64,000 nt of DNA from Enoplolaimus lenunculus (lineage: Eukaryota > Nematoda > Enoplea > Enoplida > Thoracostomopsidae): assembly GCA_030248215.1 (NCBI GenBank), contig JASANG010001656.1:1-64000 (forward strand). The letters run 5' to 3'. Within the stretch, counting starts at the first letter, position 1, and every line of letters starts with the position of its first letter. Made by a program: the position numbers and the translations under genes. The notes beneath the pieces are model-generated. The model searched no databases and was not told where the DNA came from. It saw only the letters and a program-made list of their open reading frames with translations. Below, piece by piece: positions 23,587 through 45,500 of the stretch.

Positions 23587-23760
23587 GCGTTCACAATGGA
23601 AAGCTTACCGAGTGTCAATTTTAAAAATTGTCACTCGTTAAATTCTACCCTAACAATCAAAACATATATAACCTTACCCTAACGTGTGTTACAGCTATCT
23701 CTGTGACACACGTTAGGGTAAGGTTAACGCTAAATTTTAATTCTGTACACACTCGCTAAA
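23587..23760. mobile_element. Hairpin repeat related to the GTTCACAAT MITE
   Basis: GCGTTCACAATGGAAAGCTT at the left; the body has ACCTTACCCTAACGTGTGTT facing ACACACGTTAGGGTAAGGTT about 40 bp later, a near-perfect hairpin. Confidence 0.6.
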
Positions 23761-24195
23761 AAGCTGTAATTGCTAATGCAAACTAGCATTGATAGCATAA
23801 ATTCTCGCCACTGACTGCAGTAAAAAGAGTAGCTAACTCAAACCATCAAAATTTTTAAAAACGTTCTAAGCTTATTTACAACACATATTGTTTTGAAAAT
23901 TGCCGCTAGCGAAAACAAGAGTCACCGCCCGAGGGTGGTGATACACAGTAAACATAATATTGTTAAAAATTTGAGATGCCAGTATCAGGATGTAGAACGC
24001 AGACAGTGTATTAAACACAGACATACATAGCTAAACAACGTGCACATCTGCTATATTGAATGCTGCAATCCTCAAACGCGTATAGCACCTATATATCGCA
24101 AAGATGCACAAATTAGATACGGTCAGGTTTTATGAAATTTCAAGCAGATATGAATTAACTAGTATATTAAGATCCAATTCCGGTATGTGTGCCGC

Positions 24196-24599
24196 AAGGT
24201 GCAACCGGAATTACAATTTACCGAACCGGAATTTTAAAAAAAATTGCCGGAACGGAAAGCCTAACATACATGACGCCGAAAAATTGATTTTAATTTTCTT
24301 TTTTGCTTTGTTTTTGGTGAAATATTACTTCACTTGAAGATTAGCGCGAATTTACTTAATCTGCTGTGTTTTAGATTTTCCTCACCCATGGAAGCGAAAT
24401 CTACCTTCGATAATTTATTTTCGGTAATTGTCAAGGTTTATATACTACACTAATGCCATATATTTTATTTTTATCATAATTTTTTTAGTAAAATTCTCAA
24501 TTTCCACGGACCAAAATTTATTCAATTTTTTAATTCCGGTAAAATGTACCGGAACCGGACGGCGGAAAATGTCAGGACCTGCATTTCGGTTGCACCCTA
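24196..24599. mobile_element. CAGGGTGCAAC-type MITE
   Basis: AGGTGCAACCGGAATTACAA ... CATTTCGGTTGCACCCT; CCGGAA-rich arms around an AT-rich middle. Confidence 0.65.
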
Positions 24600-25329
24600 A
24601 CAAACCAAACATAACCTCAGCAACATTTTAAACATAATATATTCTAACACAGTAACTTCGTATTAAATACAAACAAACGAATAATTGCTTAAACACAAAT
24701 ACATTCAAATAACATTGATTTGATACTACAGCCAGCCAGGTAGTCGCCACTAGGTTTTACCACACAATTTCGAACAAAAAATTCAAACTCCTCTGCGCAA
24801 TTTACGCAATTTTCACCTACGTAAACTCGACGCAAGCGAAAACCAACAACATTCTCTGTATTAATTCTAGTACAAAATCTGAATTTGTAATGTGGTCATT
24901 TGAAAAAATACATTTGAAATAGATCATTCCGTTTCGGCTATTTTGTTTTCTACCCGGACAAGAATTGTTTTTGTCGTGAAGATCGAGACCTGGAGCCGGA
25001 CATGGAATTTACCAAAGTTAACACCTGGCATGGGAAATTTTCGGCGAAAATACCTGGATCTGGATGCAACTCTAAACTACAGTTCATACCTTTGTTCATA
25101 TAATAATATGTATCCGTCCATCATTAAGCATTAGCATGCTTCAAATTTTCAAACACGATAACATAATCTACATAGTATTACTGAGTTTCGCAAAATAAGT
25201 ACTACCGCGTAGTTCATCTAACCATGTACATTAAAAATTTTACCGAATCAAAGTTAATCTTTCCAAAACGTATACCACTGTTTACTGACTGGCGATAGGT
25301 GCTACACACATTTGAGAAAAGGTATATAC

Positions 25330-25747
25330 CAGGGTTCCAACAGGAATAATGTTGTCTGCAACAAGAACTGGAATTACATTTTTTGCAGGAGCCGGAACCG
25401 GAACATGAACGGGAATTTTAAATAATTTTCATCACCAATTAGTGTTGGACTTTTTAGAAAATTTGTCAAAAAATGACTTAAGCCAATTTTCATCGATTTC
25501 ATCATCAATTTTTGCGAAAACATATCAGAAACAATTTATTAACAAAACTGAACTAATTGCAAAAACATTGATTTCGAAATAACCATTTGTCAAAAAATCT
25601 TTGTAATATTTTAATGATTATGAATAATTTACATCAAAACCGTGAAAATTTCGGTTCCTGCACAGTTGAACGCAGGACCAGAAACACGCTAAGTAATTGA
25701 ATTCTTGCTAGAATTCCGGCCAGAACAGGATTTCCGGTAGAACCCTG
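25330..25747. mobile_element. CAGGGTTC-ended MITE
   Basis: CAGGGTTCCAACAGGAATAA ... TTTCCGGTAGAACCCTG; hAT-like CAGGG termini, AT-rich interior with CCGGAA motifs near both ends. Ends 45 bp before the HSP110 stop codon. Confidence 0.65.
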
Positions 25748-25792
25748 TTATACACGTAATATGTATCAGTGAATGACATAGCTAATACATCT

Positions 25793-36258
<10,466 letters not shown>

Positions 36259-36262
36259 TTAA

Positions 36263-38072
36263 CCCTTTCATGCCCGAATTTTAATTATACGTCAGAAAAA
36301 TTGTTTACTGTAGTAAAACAAACAAATCAGATGTATGGAGTAACTTGTATAATAATAGCGACATTTTTATCATCAAAATTAGTATTTTTGATCCGATGCA
36401 TAATTGCATCAATGGGAAAACGGTTGTACCACAGTGCAGGTATTTTTTCAGGTAGTTACTTAAATTTTTGCACTATTATTCCAGAATAAACATGTATATA
36501 TACAGCAGTTTTTCATCTTCAACATATCTTATAACCAAATTGCACCTGAAGTACGACTATATAGCAGTTCTCTGGTTTATAACGACAAATTACAACAAAA
36601 AACGCACTTTTCTTTACATTTTCTTCAAAATAACAAATTACAACGTCATATAATTCAGTATTACTAGTGATAATGAAGCATTTTCGCGTTACTTTTTTAA
36701 ATGATACTCTGTAAAACATTCCCGATTTTTGTTCAGACACAAAGCCACGTTGCATTTTATGCAGTAAATATCAGATTGCCCCTTACAGCCCACATTCTTG
36801 CATCGAAGACGCACTCCAAGATTGAGGGTTTCAAAGCGGTTTCGAGACATCACATCGGCGATCGGATTGAGCCGAAGACTTTGATCCCAAAACATACGGT
36901 AGTTTGGCGCTTTTAGCACAGCCATTAGCACCAGAATTCCGAAAAACTTTTTCATTTCTTCTTTAGAAGTATCAACGGACAGTTTCCCCAGCCACACACT
37001 ATACCGATTTGTTTCGTCAGCAATATGTCCAAATAACCTATCAGGCCAGAACTTGTCGAAATATTCCAAAGCAGAATCGTTCATTTCTTCAGAATATTCC
37101 GGATTGTCACCAGTAAACTCGAACATTCCTCTCAAAGGAACGAGATGTTTGCGCCATCGGTACTCACGTTGTTCTTCTGAACAAGCTTTCGCCACCGTAT
37201 TTCGAGAAGGAACGTACTGCTTAGCGGTTGGATTACGGTGTGATTCATCGCCGCTACTGTCGGAAGATGAAATATCGGCTTCTGAGTATTCAGAGCCGCT
37301 GTCATCAGAAAGTTCTAAGTTGACATCACCAAACTCGCATTCACTTTCAGAGTCGGTTTCTACTTCAGAATCGATGTTACAGTCTGGTATTAACGTTAAA
37401 ATACGTTTACTAGCAGATAATTCACTTATGAGTTGCCGGTTAGGCATTGTAAACTGAAATATGTGTTGGGAATTAGTAGTCCTATTAGCGTTTAGGTTTT
37501 TGCCTTGAGTTCCCATTGATTCAAATATGAATCAAATTTTAACAGCATTTTGGCTATAGATGTTTAAAAATGCTAGAACAGTACGAATAGCTTAGTTGGG
37601 TTTAGTTATTTATAATAGATTGTATTATAATGGGTTAAGCTGCCGTTATTTTTATTGATTTTGTTCAATTTTTAATTCTGAGTTTTACGCACTCCACTTC
37701 CCATTGCTGCAAATTTGCATCAAGCAATTGCAATAAGCCCAAAGTTTTTATCCGGAAGAAAACGCTAAACTGAGGCTAAACTGAGCTAGTAGTGGATATT
37801 TTGGAATATGAAAACAATTTACCAGCTTCAAAACCACCTCAGGCCACACATGGGGGCTGATTTTTTGAGGTACCCTTCATCCGCATCAAAACCCATAAAA
37901 TTCTGTGCTGTTATTACACACTAGCTATGTCGTTTACACTGTACGTATAACATAATACGCATAAGTATCCCAAAAATGCATCAATGGAAAATCATTCGCA
38001 AGTGGGCATCGGTTCTTTTGTTATACGCGGTAAATTCCTATGATGCAATTTGCATCAATGGGCGTCAAAGGG
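36263..38072 (-). mobile_element. piggyBac-type DNA transposon, internally deleted
   Basis: Flanked on both sides by TTAA (36259-36262 and 38073-38076), the piggyBac target site. Terminal inverted repeats are CCCTTTCATGCCC at the left and the complement of CCCTTTGACGCCC at the right (11 of 13 match). The motif TGCATCAATGGG recurs just inside both ends. It carries one open frame (36689-37516) that lacks the catalytic core. The sharp ends and open frame suggest a fairly young, non-autonomous derivative sitting about 0.9 kb upstream of HSP110. Confidence 0.9.
36689..37516 (-). CDS. piggyBac transposase remnant: N-terminal region joined in frame to C-terminal zinc finger
   Basis: Open frame of 275 codons; the true start may be the inner Met of MPNRQLISEL near 37447. 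Residues about 50-100 are a Ser/Asp/Glu-rich head typical of PGBD proteins (EVETDSESECEFGDV). About 172-229 match the start of the piggyBac transposase domain (FFGILVLMAVLKAPNY, FWDQSLRLNPIADVMSRNRF). Immediately after, at about 233, comes the cysteine-rich C-terminal domain (C-x4-C-x7-C-x2-C-x4-C-x6-C: LRCKNVGC, YCIKCNVALC, ECFTEYHLKK). The intervening several hundred residues of a normal transposase, including the three catalytic Asp, are absent. The join is in frame, so the product could keep DNA- or end-binding ability without catalysis. Whether it is expressed cannot be seen. Confidence 0.85.
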   Translation of the reverse strand: MGTQGKNLNANRTTNSQHIFQFTMPNRQLISELSASKRILTLIPDCNIDSEVETDSESECEFGDVNLELSDDSGSEYSEADISSSDSSGDESHRNPTAKQYVPSRNTVAKACSEEQREYRWRKHLVPLRGMFEFTGDNPEYSEEMNDSALEYFDKFWPDRLFGHIADETNRYSVWLGKLSVDTSKEEMKKFFGILVLMAVLKAPNYRMFWDQSLRLNPIADVMSRNRFETLNLGVRLRCKNVGCKGQSDIYCIKCNVALCLNKNRECFTEYHLKK

Positions 38073-38196
38073 TTAAGTGTCCGATTTATTCACTATGGTG
38101 CTTGAGAACGTTTTACTTAACTCTAAGCAAACACAAAACTCTTTGCTTTACATTTAATTTAATCCGGAAATGTCAGCAGCAGTTTTACTTTTTTAC

Positions 38197-38952
38197 CAGG
38201 GTACAACCGGAAGTCTTCCTCCGGCTCGGGCTCCGGCAAAAAATCGGCCTCGGCTCCGGTAGAATTTCTGCCGGAGGTTGCAACAATTTTGGTACCAAAA
38301 TTTTGTATAATTTTTCAAAATTAATTTGTTTAGCGCGTTTCGTTTTACTTTTGTCACAATTTTCAGGAAAGAATTGCAAAATTTAGCAGCAAATTAGCGT
38401 AAAACCATACAACTTAACAACATATTGCACATATTGGCTAAATTTCTGCCGGAGGTTGCAACAATTTTGGTACCAAAATTTTGTATAATTTTTCAAAATT
38501 AATTTGTTTAGCGCGTTTCGTTTTACTTTTGTCACAATTTTCAGAAAAGAATTGCAAAATTTAGCAGCAAATTAGCGTAAAACCATACAACTTAACAACA
38601 TATTGCACATATTGGATAAAATAACTAATTAACTAACATTTTTACTACCTTTCGTCTCACCTCCAGATCCGGGTCCGGAAAGTTTCCTTGGCCTCCGGAG
38701 CCGGAGCCGAAGCCTGAGATGAGGCGAAGTAGTAAAAATGATTGTTAATTAGTTAATTTTAACCGATTTCTACAATATATTGTAAACTTGTTTGGAAAAT
38801 TGTGACAAAAGTAAAACGACATGCGCTAAACAGATAAATTATACAAAATTTACTGCCGAAATTGCCGGAACCTCCGGCAAAAGTTCTACCGGAGCCGGAG
38901 ACCGATTTTCTACCGTAGCCGGAGCCAGAGGCAGACCTCGGGTTGTTCCCTG
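38197..38952. mobile_element. CAGGGTACAACC composite element with 178-bp internal duplication
   Basis: CAGGGTACAACCGGAAGTCT at the left and GACCTCGGGTTGTTCCCTG at the right. Arms are rich in CCGGAGCCGGAG. The block from AATTTCTGCCGGAGGTTGCA at 38263 is repeated at 38441, a 178-bp tandem copy. Confidence 0.75.
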
Positions 38953-38978
38953 ATGATAAGCTATTCCTATTGAAATTA

Positions 38979-39255
38979 TCTGTAGAGTGAATGTTCTTCA
39001 GTAAACATTTTCAAATACTTCTGGTTTGAAAACCTTTCTTGCAATTGTTTCAAAGGCAAAATCCAGCTTCGCTGAAAAAGTTAAAAACTCAGCAGCTGAT
39101 TGTGAGGCCGCGTGGCTCAGTGGTAGTGCGCTGGACTAAGAATCTGTTGGTCATGGGATCGAAACGTTGTAAAAACGCCCCTCGTTTTCAGCTGCAAGCA
39201 CACAGAACTAAAAACCGTCGTACCCTAGCCTACCCATCTTATCACACCTGTGTGA
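38979..39255 (+). repeat. tRNA-derived SINE copy
   Basis: The tRNA-like head has an exact A box, TGGCTCAGTGG, and a degenerate B box, GGGATCGAAAC. It is followed by a conserved tail (GCTGCAAGCACACAGAACTA ... CACACCTGTGTGAAAA). The repeated unit also includes about 130 bp upstream of the A box (from TTATCTGTAGAGTGAATGTT), shared with 49489-49767. A 20-base open-frame identity between the two copies is repeat, not gene. Confidence 0.75.
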
Positions 39256-39412
39256 AAAGAGTACAAGGGAAAATATTTTCAGGAGAAGCATGAAAGAAAC
39301 TTACGGGACTAAAAAATTTTCCAGGGTAAAAGCAATATTTTTCTAGGGGACCGAGTTTTCCAGTTCCTAACAGGCACAAGCAGGAACATCCTAAAGCTTA
39401 TGGATGATAGGT

Positions 39413-39768
39413 AGGGTACAACCGGAGGTGAAAAATACCGGAGCCGGAGGTCAACTTGGCGGAGCCGGAGCCGGAACCGAATCCTGAAATGAGGCGAAGT
39501 AGTAAAAATCGCTGTTAATTTAGTTAATTTTAATCGATTTCTACAGTATATTGCAAAGCTGTTTGAAGCTAATTTTCTGCTGACTTTCGGAAAGTTTTTC
39601 TTGAAAATTGTGACAAAAGTGAAACGAAATGCGCTAAACAGATAAATTATGCAAAATTTACTACCGAAATTGCCGGAACCTCCGGCAAAAGTTCTACCAG
39701 AGCCGGAGCCGGAGTCCGATTTTCTACCGTAGCCGGAGCCAGAGGCAGACCTCGGGTTGTTCCCTGAT
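39413..39768. mobile_element. CAGGGTACAACC element, second copy
   Basis: TAGGGTACAACCGGAGGTGA ... GACCTCGGGTTGTTCCCTG; its right half is nearly identical to 38750-38950. Fragments of the same family: 48236-48380, 54719-54870 and 58555-58598. Confidence 0.75.
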
Positions 39769-40174
39769 AATAAGCTATTCTTATTGTATAATTGTATACC
39801 AATTTTCAATTGGCACTAATTATAGGCAGTTTGTACAACACATTGGTATGTATTTAGAGCGATTTTTAGCAGTTAATGTATTAACAAGTGTGGCAGAGTG
39901 TGCTTTAAAATTGAGTTAATAGTGGTTCTACTCTTTTTGAATTTTTATACTGTCGAGGTTTTGTTTTATCGCTTTAATTGATCATTTCATTTCAACAGCA
40001 ACAAAACTAAACAGCGAATCGCTATACCTGGTTGATACGCAAAGTAGACTACCAATAGCTGTGATGTGGTGGTAAATTATCTTCTGTTTTGCTTGATCAA
40101 TATTCAAACAAACTGGCAGCGAATAAAAGTTAAGGCTTTTTGGCTGTCTTGTTTAGCTTTACGTTTAATAGTCT

Positions 40175-40374
40175 GGCCAATGTAAACAATAGGGGCGTGA
40201 CAGTATTAAGCCTAAGCATAAGCCTAAGCCTAAAGCCTAAGGGTAAGAATGAGCATATTCCTAAGCCTAAGCCAACGACTAAGCCTTAACCCAAGCAAAA
40301 AAGTCTAAAGCTTATAAGCTTACTCTATTGCAGTCCCACAGAAAAACGTTCCGCCCCTGATCTTTACATGGACC
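40175..40374. mobile_element. hAT-type TTAGGC MITE
   Basis: Ends GGCCAATGTAAACAATAGGG and CCCCTGATCTTTACATGGACC-like; flanks AATAGTCT and AAAAGTCC (6 of 8). The core is CCTAAGCCTAAG. Confidence 0.85.
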
Positions 40375-40974
40375 AAAAGTCCTTAATAGACTGGAAACGT
40401 AATCATTTTCAGCAAAAATTTGAAACATTTTGTGAAAGTTATACATAAAAGTGGAATACATAAGCTATAGACATGGTACTCTACGAAAGACTGTTTTTAC
40501 TGTGACGCTATTAAACATGGAAAAAACCAAACTTTATAACCGCGTCGTTCGAATATTTTGCACTGCGCATATATTAAAATTATATGAACTCGTGATTTAC
40601 AAAGGCTAAAATTTCTATATTAAGACACAGCTATACTGTTTATTCCAAACCTTTTCCAGTCTTTTTAGCAATATAGCAGCTTTTATCTGAAACTAAAAAC
40701 AGTGCGATAATACCCCTTATCGCTTTTAGGATAAAGATTATATGCAATTAATTATAAAACTTACACTTTGCAATTATATGCTCCAAAGCAAAGCTTTTGT
40801 CTGTTGCAAAGTTCACAACCGTAAACCGTTTTGATTTAGCTGATATTTGTTCGCTTATTAAAACTTGGGCGTATTGTTTTCTAGCAACTGCAAACAGTAT
40901 TTGCAGATAATGCACGAAACGAGAAACGATTATCTTTTTAAAATATCACTTTGCTTTATTTCGTTTAATTCTTT

Positions 40975-41176
40975 GCAGTGTAAATAAATGGTGAATCAAA
41001 TTGACTCTCTGGGAAATAGGCTTTTCCTGACTACACAAACTGAGTCGAAATTTGACTCCGTGAGAGTCCAGTTCGACTCAATTTGACTCTGGCAGAGTCG
41101 AATTTTTACTCCGTTTGTGTAGTCAGGAAAAGCCTATTTCATAAAGAGTCAATTTGACTTCGCATTTGTTGCAGTG
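40975..41176. mobile_element. CACTGCAAAAAA palindromic MITE, diverged copy
   Basis: Left half AATGGTGAATCAAATTGACT, right half AGTCAATTTGACTTCGCATT; ends carry GCAGTG. The inner block GAAATAGGCTTTTCCTGACT is mirrored at the right. Confidence 0.75.
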
Positions 41177-41202
41177 TACGTATCATAACTCAGCCACTGC
41201 CA

Positions 41203-41399
41203 CACTGCAAAAAAGGTGAGTCAAATTGACTCTCTCCGAAATAGGCTTTTCCTGACTACACAAACTAAGTCAAAATTCGACTCCGCCATACTAATATTGA
41301 GTCGAACTTGACTCTGGCGGAGTCGAATTTTGACTCAGTTTGTATAGTCAGAAAGAGCCTATTTCGGAGAGAGTCAATTTGACACCATTTTTTGCAGCG
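41203..41399. mobile_element. CACTGCAAAAAA palindromic MITE
   Basis: CACTGCAAAAAAGGTGAGTC ... ATTTTTTGCAGCG. The two arms (about 90 bp each) are nearly complementary, rich in GAGTC/GACTC. Only 26 bp from the preceding copy. Confidence 0.85.
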
Positions 41400-41852
41400 C
41401 AATAACTTCTCAATTTAGTGTTGTGCAATTCGCCAATTTACCTACTGGTAATTGGCCGACGGTCGGCCAATATACAAATTTTAAAAATTATCAAGCATTT
41501 TTATATTACTTGTATATATCGTTCCGTTTCTGGAAGCTGTGCCAATCATTTTTTACTTCCGAACAAGTTCAGCAGTATCCTATAAGCTTTATTAATGTAA
41601 ACGTTTTAGAATCGAAATATGACGAAAAATATTAAAATTGATGATTATCATTGTTTTAACATATTCTGTGATAAGTAAATGCTGGACAGTCAATCGGCTT
41701 CAGGCCGGCCGGTTCCTGGCCAGGGCACAACACTATAGTTGTCATGGTTCTGTTCGCGCACAATACATTTTTTCTGTAACTTTGCGTTCTGATGCGTCCC
41801 TTTATAGCGCACTTTATTTTCGTATTCCTTCACGAAAATGTTCATTTGGTTA

Positions 41853-42068
41853 GCCCATGTAAAAATCAGGGGCGGAACGTTTTTCTGTGGGACTAGAATA
41901 GAGTAAGCTTAAGCTTTAGGCTATTTTTTGTGCTTGGCCTTGGCTTAGGCTTAGGCTTAGGCTTAGGATTATGCTTATTCTTACGCTTAGGCTCATAAGC
42001 TAGGCTTAGGCGTAGGTTTAGGAATACGCTTATATAATACTGTTCAGCCCCTGTTCTTTACATTGGCC
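41853..42068. mobile_element. hAT-type TTAGGC MITE
   Basis: Left end GCCCATGTAAAAATCAGGGG, right end CCCCTGTTCTTTACATTGGCC-like. It holds four uninterrupted TTAGGC hexamers (GGCTTAGGCTTAGGCTTAGG) plus variants. Near-duplicate flanks ATTTGGTT and AGTTGGTT. Confidence 0.85.
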
Positions 42069-42500
42069 ACAGTTGGTTTAACTCGTAGGCTAAAGCACAG
42101 GATTACGAATGACAAACGACCGAGTCTCGCAAGAATAGATAAAAATGGTTGCACGTTACCGAAACCAAAAATTTTTAAATTAGCAGTGTAAATCTGGAGA
42201 CGTATTGGCGTACCAGCTTTAATTCTATGCAGCAGGATGTAAACGGAAGGTAAAAATAACAAAAACGAAAGCGGACAGTGATGAAAATAAAGCGGAAGCG
42301 CAAATGGACATCGATGATTACCGGAAACGAAAACGGATATCCAGTTATACGCCCTGCTATTAAAATAGCAACAAAGTTTTCTTGATATTTATAGTTTTAT
42401 TAAGATAAAAGTAACAACTTCGACACTCATTTCTGACCGTATTCGAATTTCTGAATTTTAGATAAAGTATAATTTTTTTCGTTCTGTGGCTGTCGTTACA

Positions 42501-45500
42501 ATGATTCGCATTTTGGTGCTTATTCTACTTTGCACAATAGCCGGTAAGCCAACGTTAATATAGTTCCAACGTGCAGAATAAAGGTGTGTTTTAAGGAGCC
42601 GAAATGCTACGTGTTTTTTGGGTTATTTACCAGTCGTCAGTTTGATAAGTACCACTGAGTTTGGGCAAATATGGGGCAATGCGGTATGGAAATAAGAAAA
42701 ATGTATTGTTTTGCATGATAATGTGGGCAAAAATAGAAATGATTGTTCTAAAGTGTCTCGAATAAAGAGAGGGGGTAATAAGAGGTGAGGTCCCCATTTT
42801 GAGTCCCGAACAATAGGAGTCCGTATCCCTAATAAGAATCTGTAAGCCGATATAGTCCTTAAACCGTAATTAGATTCCATAAATGCCAATTATCCCTAAT
42901 TGTAGCGCATAAATGAGTCCAAGCCCAAACAATTTGAGTTCGAAACTTTAAAGCATACTAAAGTTTTGAAGGTACATTCCTAAGTATAACCTTTGAATTA
43001 TCGCTCAAACTATTGATACAAGACAAATAAACGTTTTGGTCTAGGCATTTTTGTAACTACGCTTTTAGAAATAATTGTTTTATTGTAACGTACACGCGAC
43101 GCTATCAAAGTCATTCTGAGAGTAAATATGGTTAAAGGATAGGAAGAGATAGTGATCAAAAACGACTGACTCATGTTGCTTTGAGGGGCATACCGGTTCT
43201 CCGTGAACACCAATTGAGTAAAAAGCATAAGCTTTAAACTATTTCGATTAGGCTTTGGCCTATGGTCAAGCCTAGTTTAGTATACATATATATATTTGAA
43301 CAATGTTTTATTTACTAATATTTGCCATAAAGTTTGGGAAAACGCTTCAAAATTGCATTTTGAAAATTTTAGGCATATTTGTAATCATAGCGTTTATTGC
43401 AACATTGAGTCCCAAACGACAGCACATAAGCAGTAAGTGCAAATAACACAGGCCAAACCATTTGGTATATCATTACGCGTTCGCTATAGGTTTAGCTTCG
43501 CTTTCAAAGTGTAGCCATTGCGCCCCAAGATTTCGCCAAACCAGACTTATTTTCATACGAAAAGAAACAGTATACCCCGTAACTAAAATAGCACTATTTT
43601 CAAATGTTCTGAAGCCACTATACCGCATACTGTAGTGACCCGAATAAGAGGGGGGTGACTGATATTTATTTGGCCTCTTTAGAGGGAACTCTCCCTGTTA
43701 TTCGGTTACGGACGGTTTTTTATTTTTAGCCCACGCTCCACCGTCCTTCGTCGATGATATATATCCGGTACTGCAACTTTCAAACGTTTATTTGTCTTGT
43801 GTCAGTAGCTTGAGCGATAATGCAAGGTTATACTTAGGAATGTACTTTCAAAACTTAAGTACGCTTTAAGGTTTTGAACTCAAATTATTTGGTCCTGGAG
43901 CCTCATTTATGCTCTACAGTTGGGGATAATTGACATTTATGGACTCTAATTTGGGTTTAGTGACTCTATCTGCTTACGTATTCTTATTGGGATACCGACT
44001 GCTATTGATTGGGACCCAAAATTGGGACCCCCTCTCATTACCTCCCTCTTATTCAGGTCACTACAGTACTAAAAGTGAAAACTAAAACATTTTCAAACCT
44101 ACAGTCACAAAGGTTTATACTTATTGAGTCATCGGCTCATGCTACTTTTAGGGGCGTCCAGGTTTCTGGTTGGTCTATAAAAGTGTAGGTTTAGATTACA
44201 TTTTTTGCTTAGGTTTAGGTAGGCTTAGTCTTTAGCAACACACTTTTGCAACGCTCATGGCTTATAAGCATCGGCTTATGAATACGCTTAATCTACTGAT
44301 ACGGCCCTAAAAGTAACATTTGCACAAACGCTTATACTCAATGAGTTATCCGTAATCCTGAGCTACGCTTTAAGATAACTCAGCTTAAAGGCTTAGCGAA
44401 AAATTCAGTCTGAAACGTCAAAAGCGTTTAAAGAACACGTTTCATTATTCTCTCGATTCCTTTGAAAGTTGTGAGTTCGAATCAATCGAATAGCATCACC
44501 AAAATTTCCGTAGATTCTATAAACGATACTGTATTTAAATTAGAAGCATTTTACACAAAACATACGTCTTACATATCTTTGGTTTAAATATTTACAGCAA
44601 ACACAGCTCGGGCAGATTCGACTACCACAACTGCACCAGCAACAACAACGACGACTACTATAAACCAAGAAAAATGTCATGAATGCCAATTGATTTCTGA
44701 TTATTTGAGCACATTATTGGCGAGTCAAGATGTTTTTAACGCGTGGAATCAGTTTATTAAGGACCAGATTTGCCCGTTAATTCCGCAGCAAACCGTGAGC
44801 AAAACAAGATTTAAATTTTCAGCCTCAATATATATACACTGCAAAAAATGGTGAGTCAAATTGATTGTTTCCGAAATAGGCTCTACGGGACTACGCAAAT
44901 TGAGTCAACTTCAACTCCACCAGAGTCAAACGTGATACTCAGTGAGCCAAGTTGGACTCTGGCGGAGTCGAATTTGACTTTGTTTGTGCAGTCTCGTAGA
45001 GCCTATTTCGGAAACAATCAATTTGACTCACCATTTTTTGCAGTGTATATATATAGATCAATCTGTTTTTTCTTAAACTCTATTCACACTTGCAAGTTTT
45101 TACTTTGAGAATTTGCAGCAGCAAATTGCACGCAGAACTTCATTTTTGCGCCAGCCACTGAGAAAACGGCTCAGTGAACTTGCGTGGTTATTCACACATG
45201 TGAACTAAATTGCTATGTATGCTTTTAATGAATTATTTGCAGTTGCAAGTTTTTAGAACGGGATTTTGGACAAAACTTGCAAATTCAAGTTGCAGCTGCA
45301 AGACTTGCACGTGTGAATAGGGCTTAACGCAGGTTTATTTTAGATGGTTGTTCGCTTTATTTTTAATTTGCATATGCATGTCATGTACTATAGTTTTAAA
45401 GACCTACTGTTATTTGTCAGCTGATGATTATCCAATCTAAGCTTGCTAAGCATAAACAAAGACGTTATTCTCATTTTACAATAGGTTTGCGTTTGTGTGT

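Larger units (their letters stand above)
19787..25792. other. Intergenic spacer between RanGAP and HSP110
   Basis: No exon recognised. Besides the listed MITEs: a CCGG/ACGCGT hairpin segment at 20340-20510, a C run at 21526-21535, an AATAAT run at 22573-22592 and CCGGAACC-rich patches at 22900-23380. Open frames here are short and lack domains. Confidence 0.5.

Noticed and set aside
36701-37457. Plus-strand frames opposite the piggyBac remnant
   Set aside because: Antisense shadows of the transposase-derived frame.
39039-39293. Open frame repeated at 49550-49795 (MQLFQRQNPASLKKLKTQQL)
   Set aside because: Both copies lie inside the tRNA-derived SINE; identity comes from the repeat.
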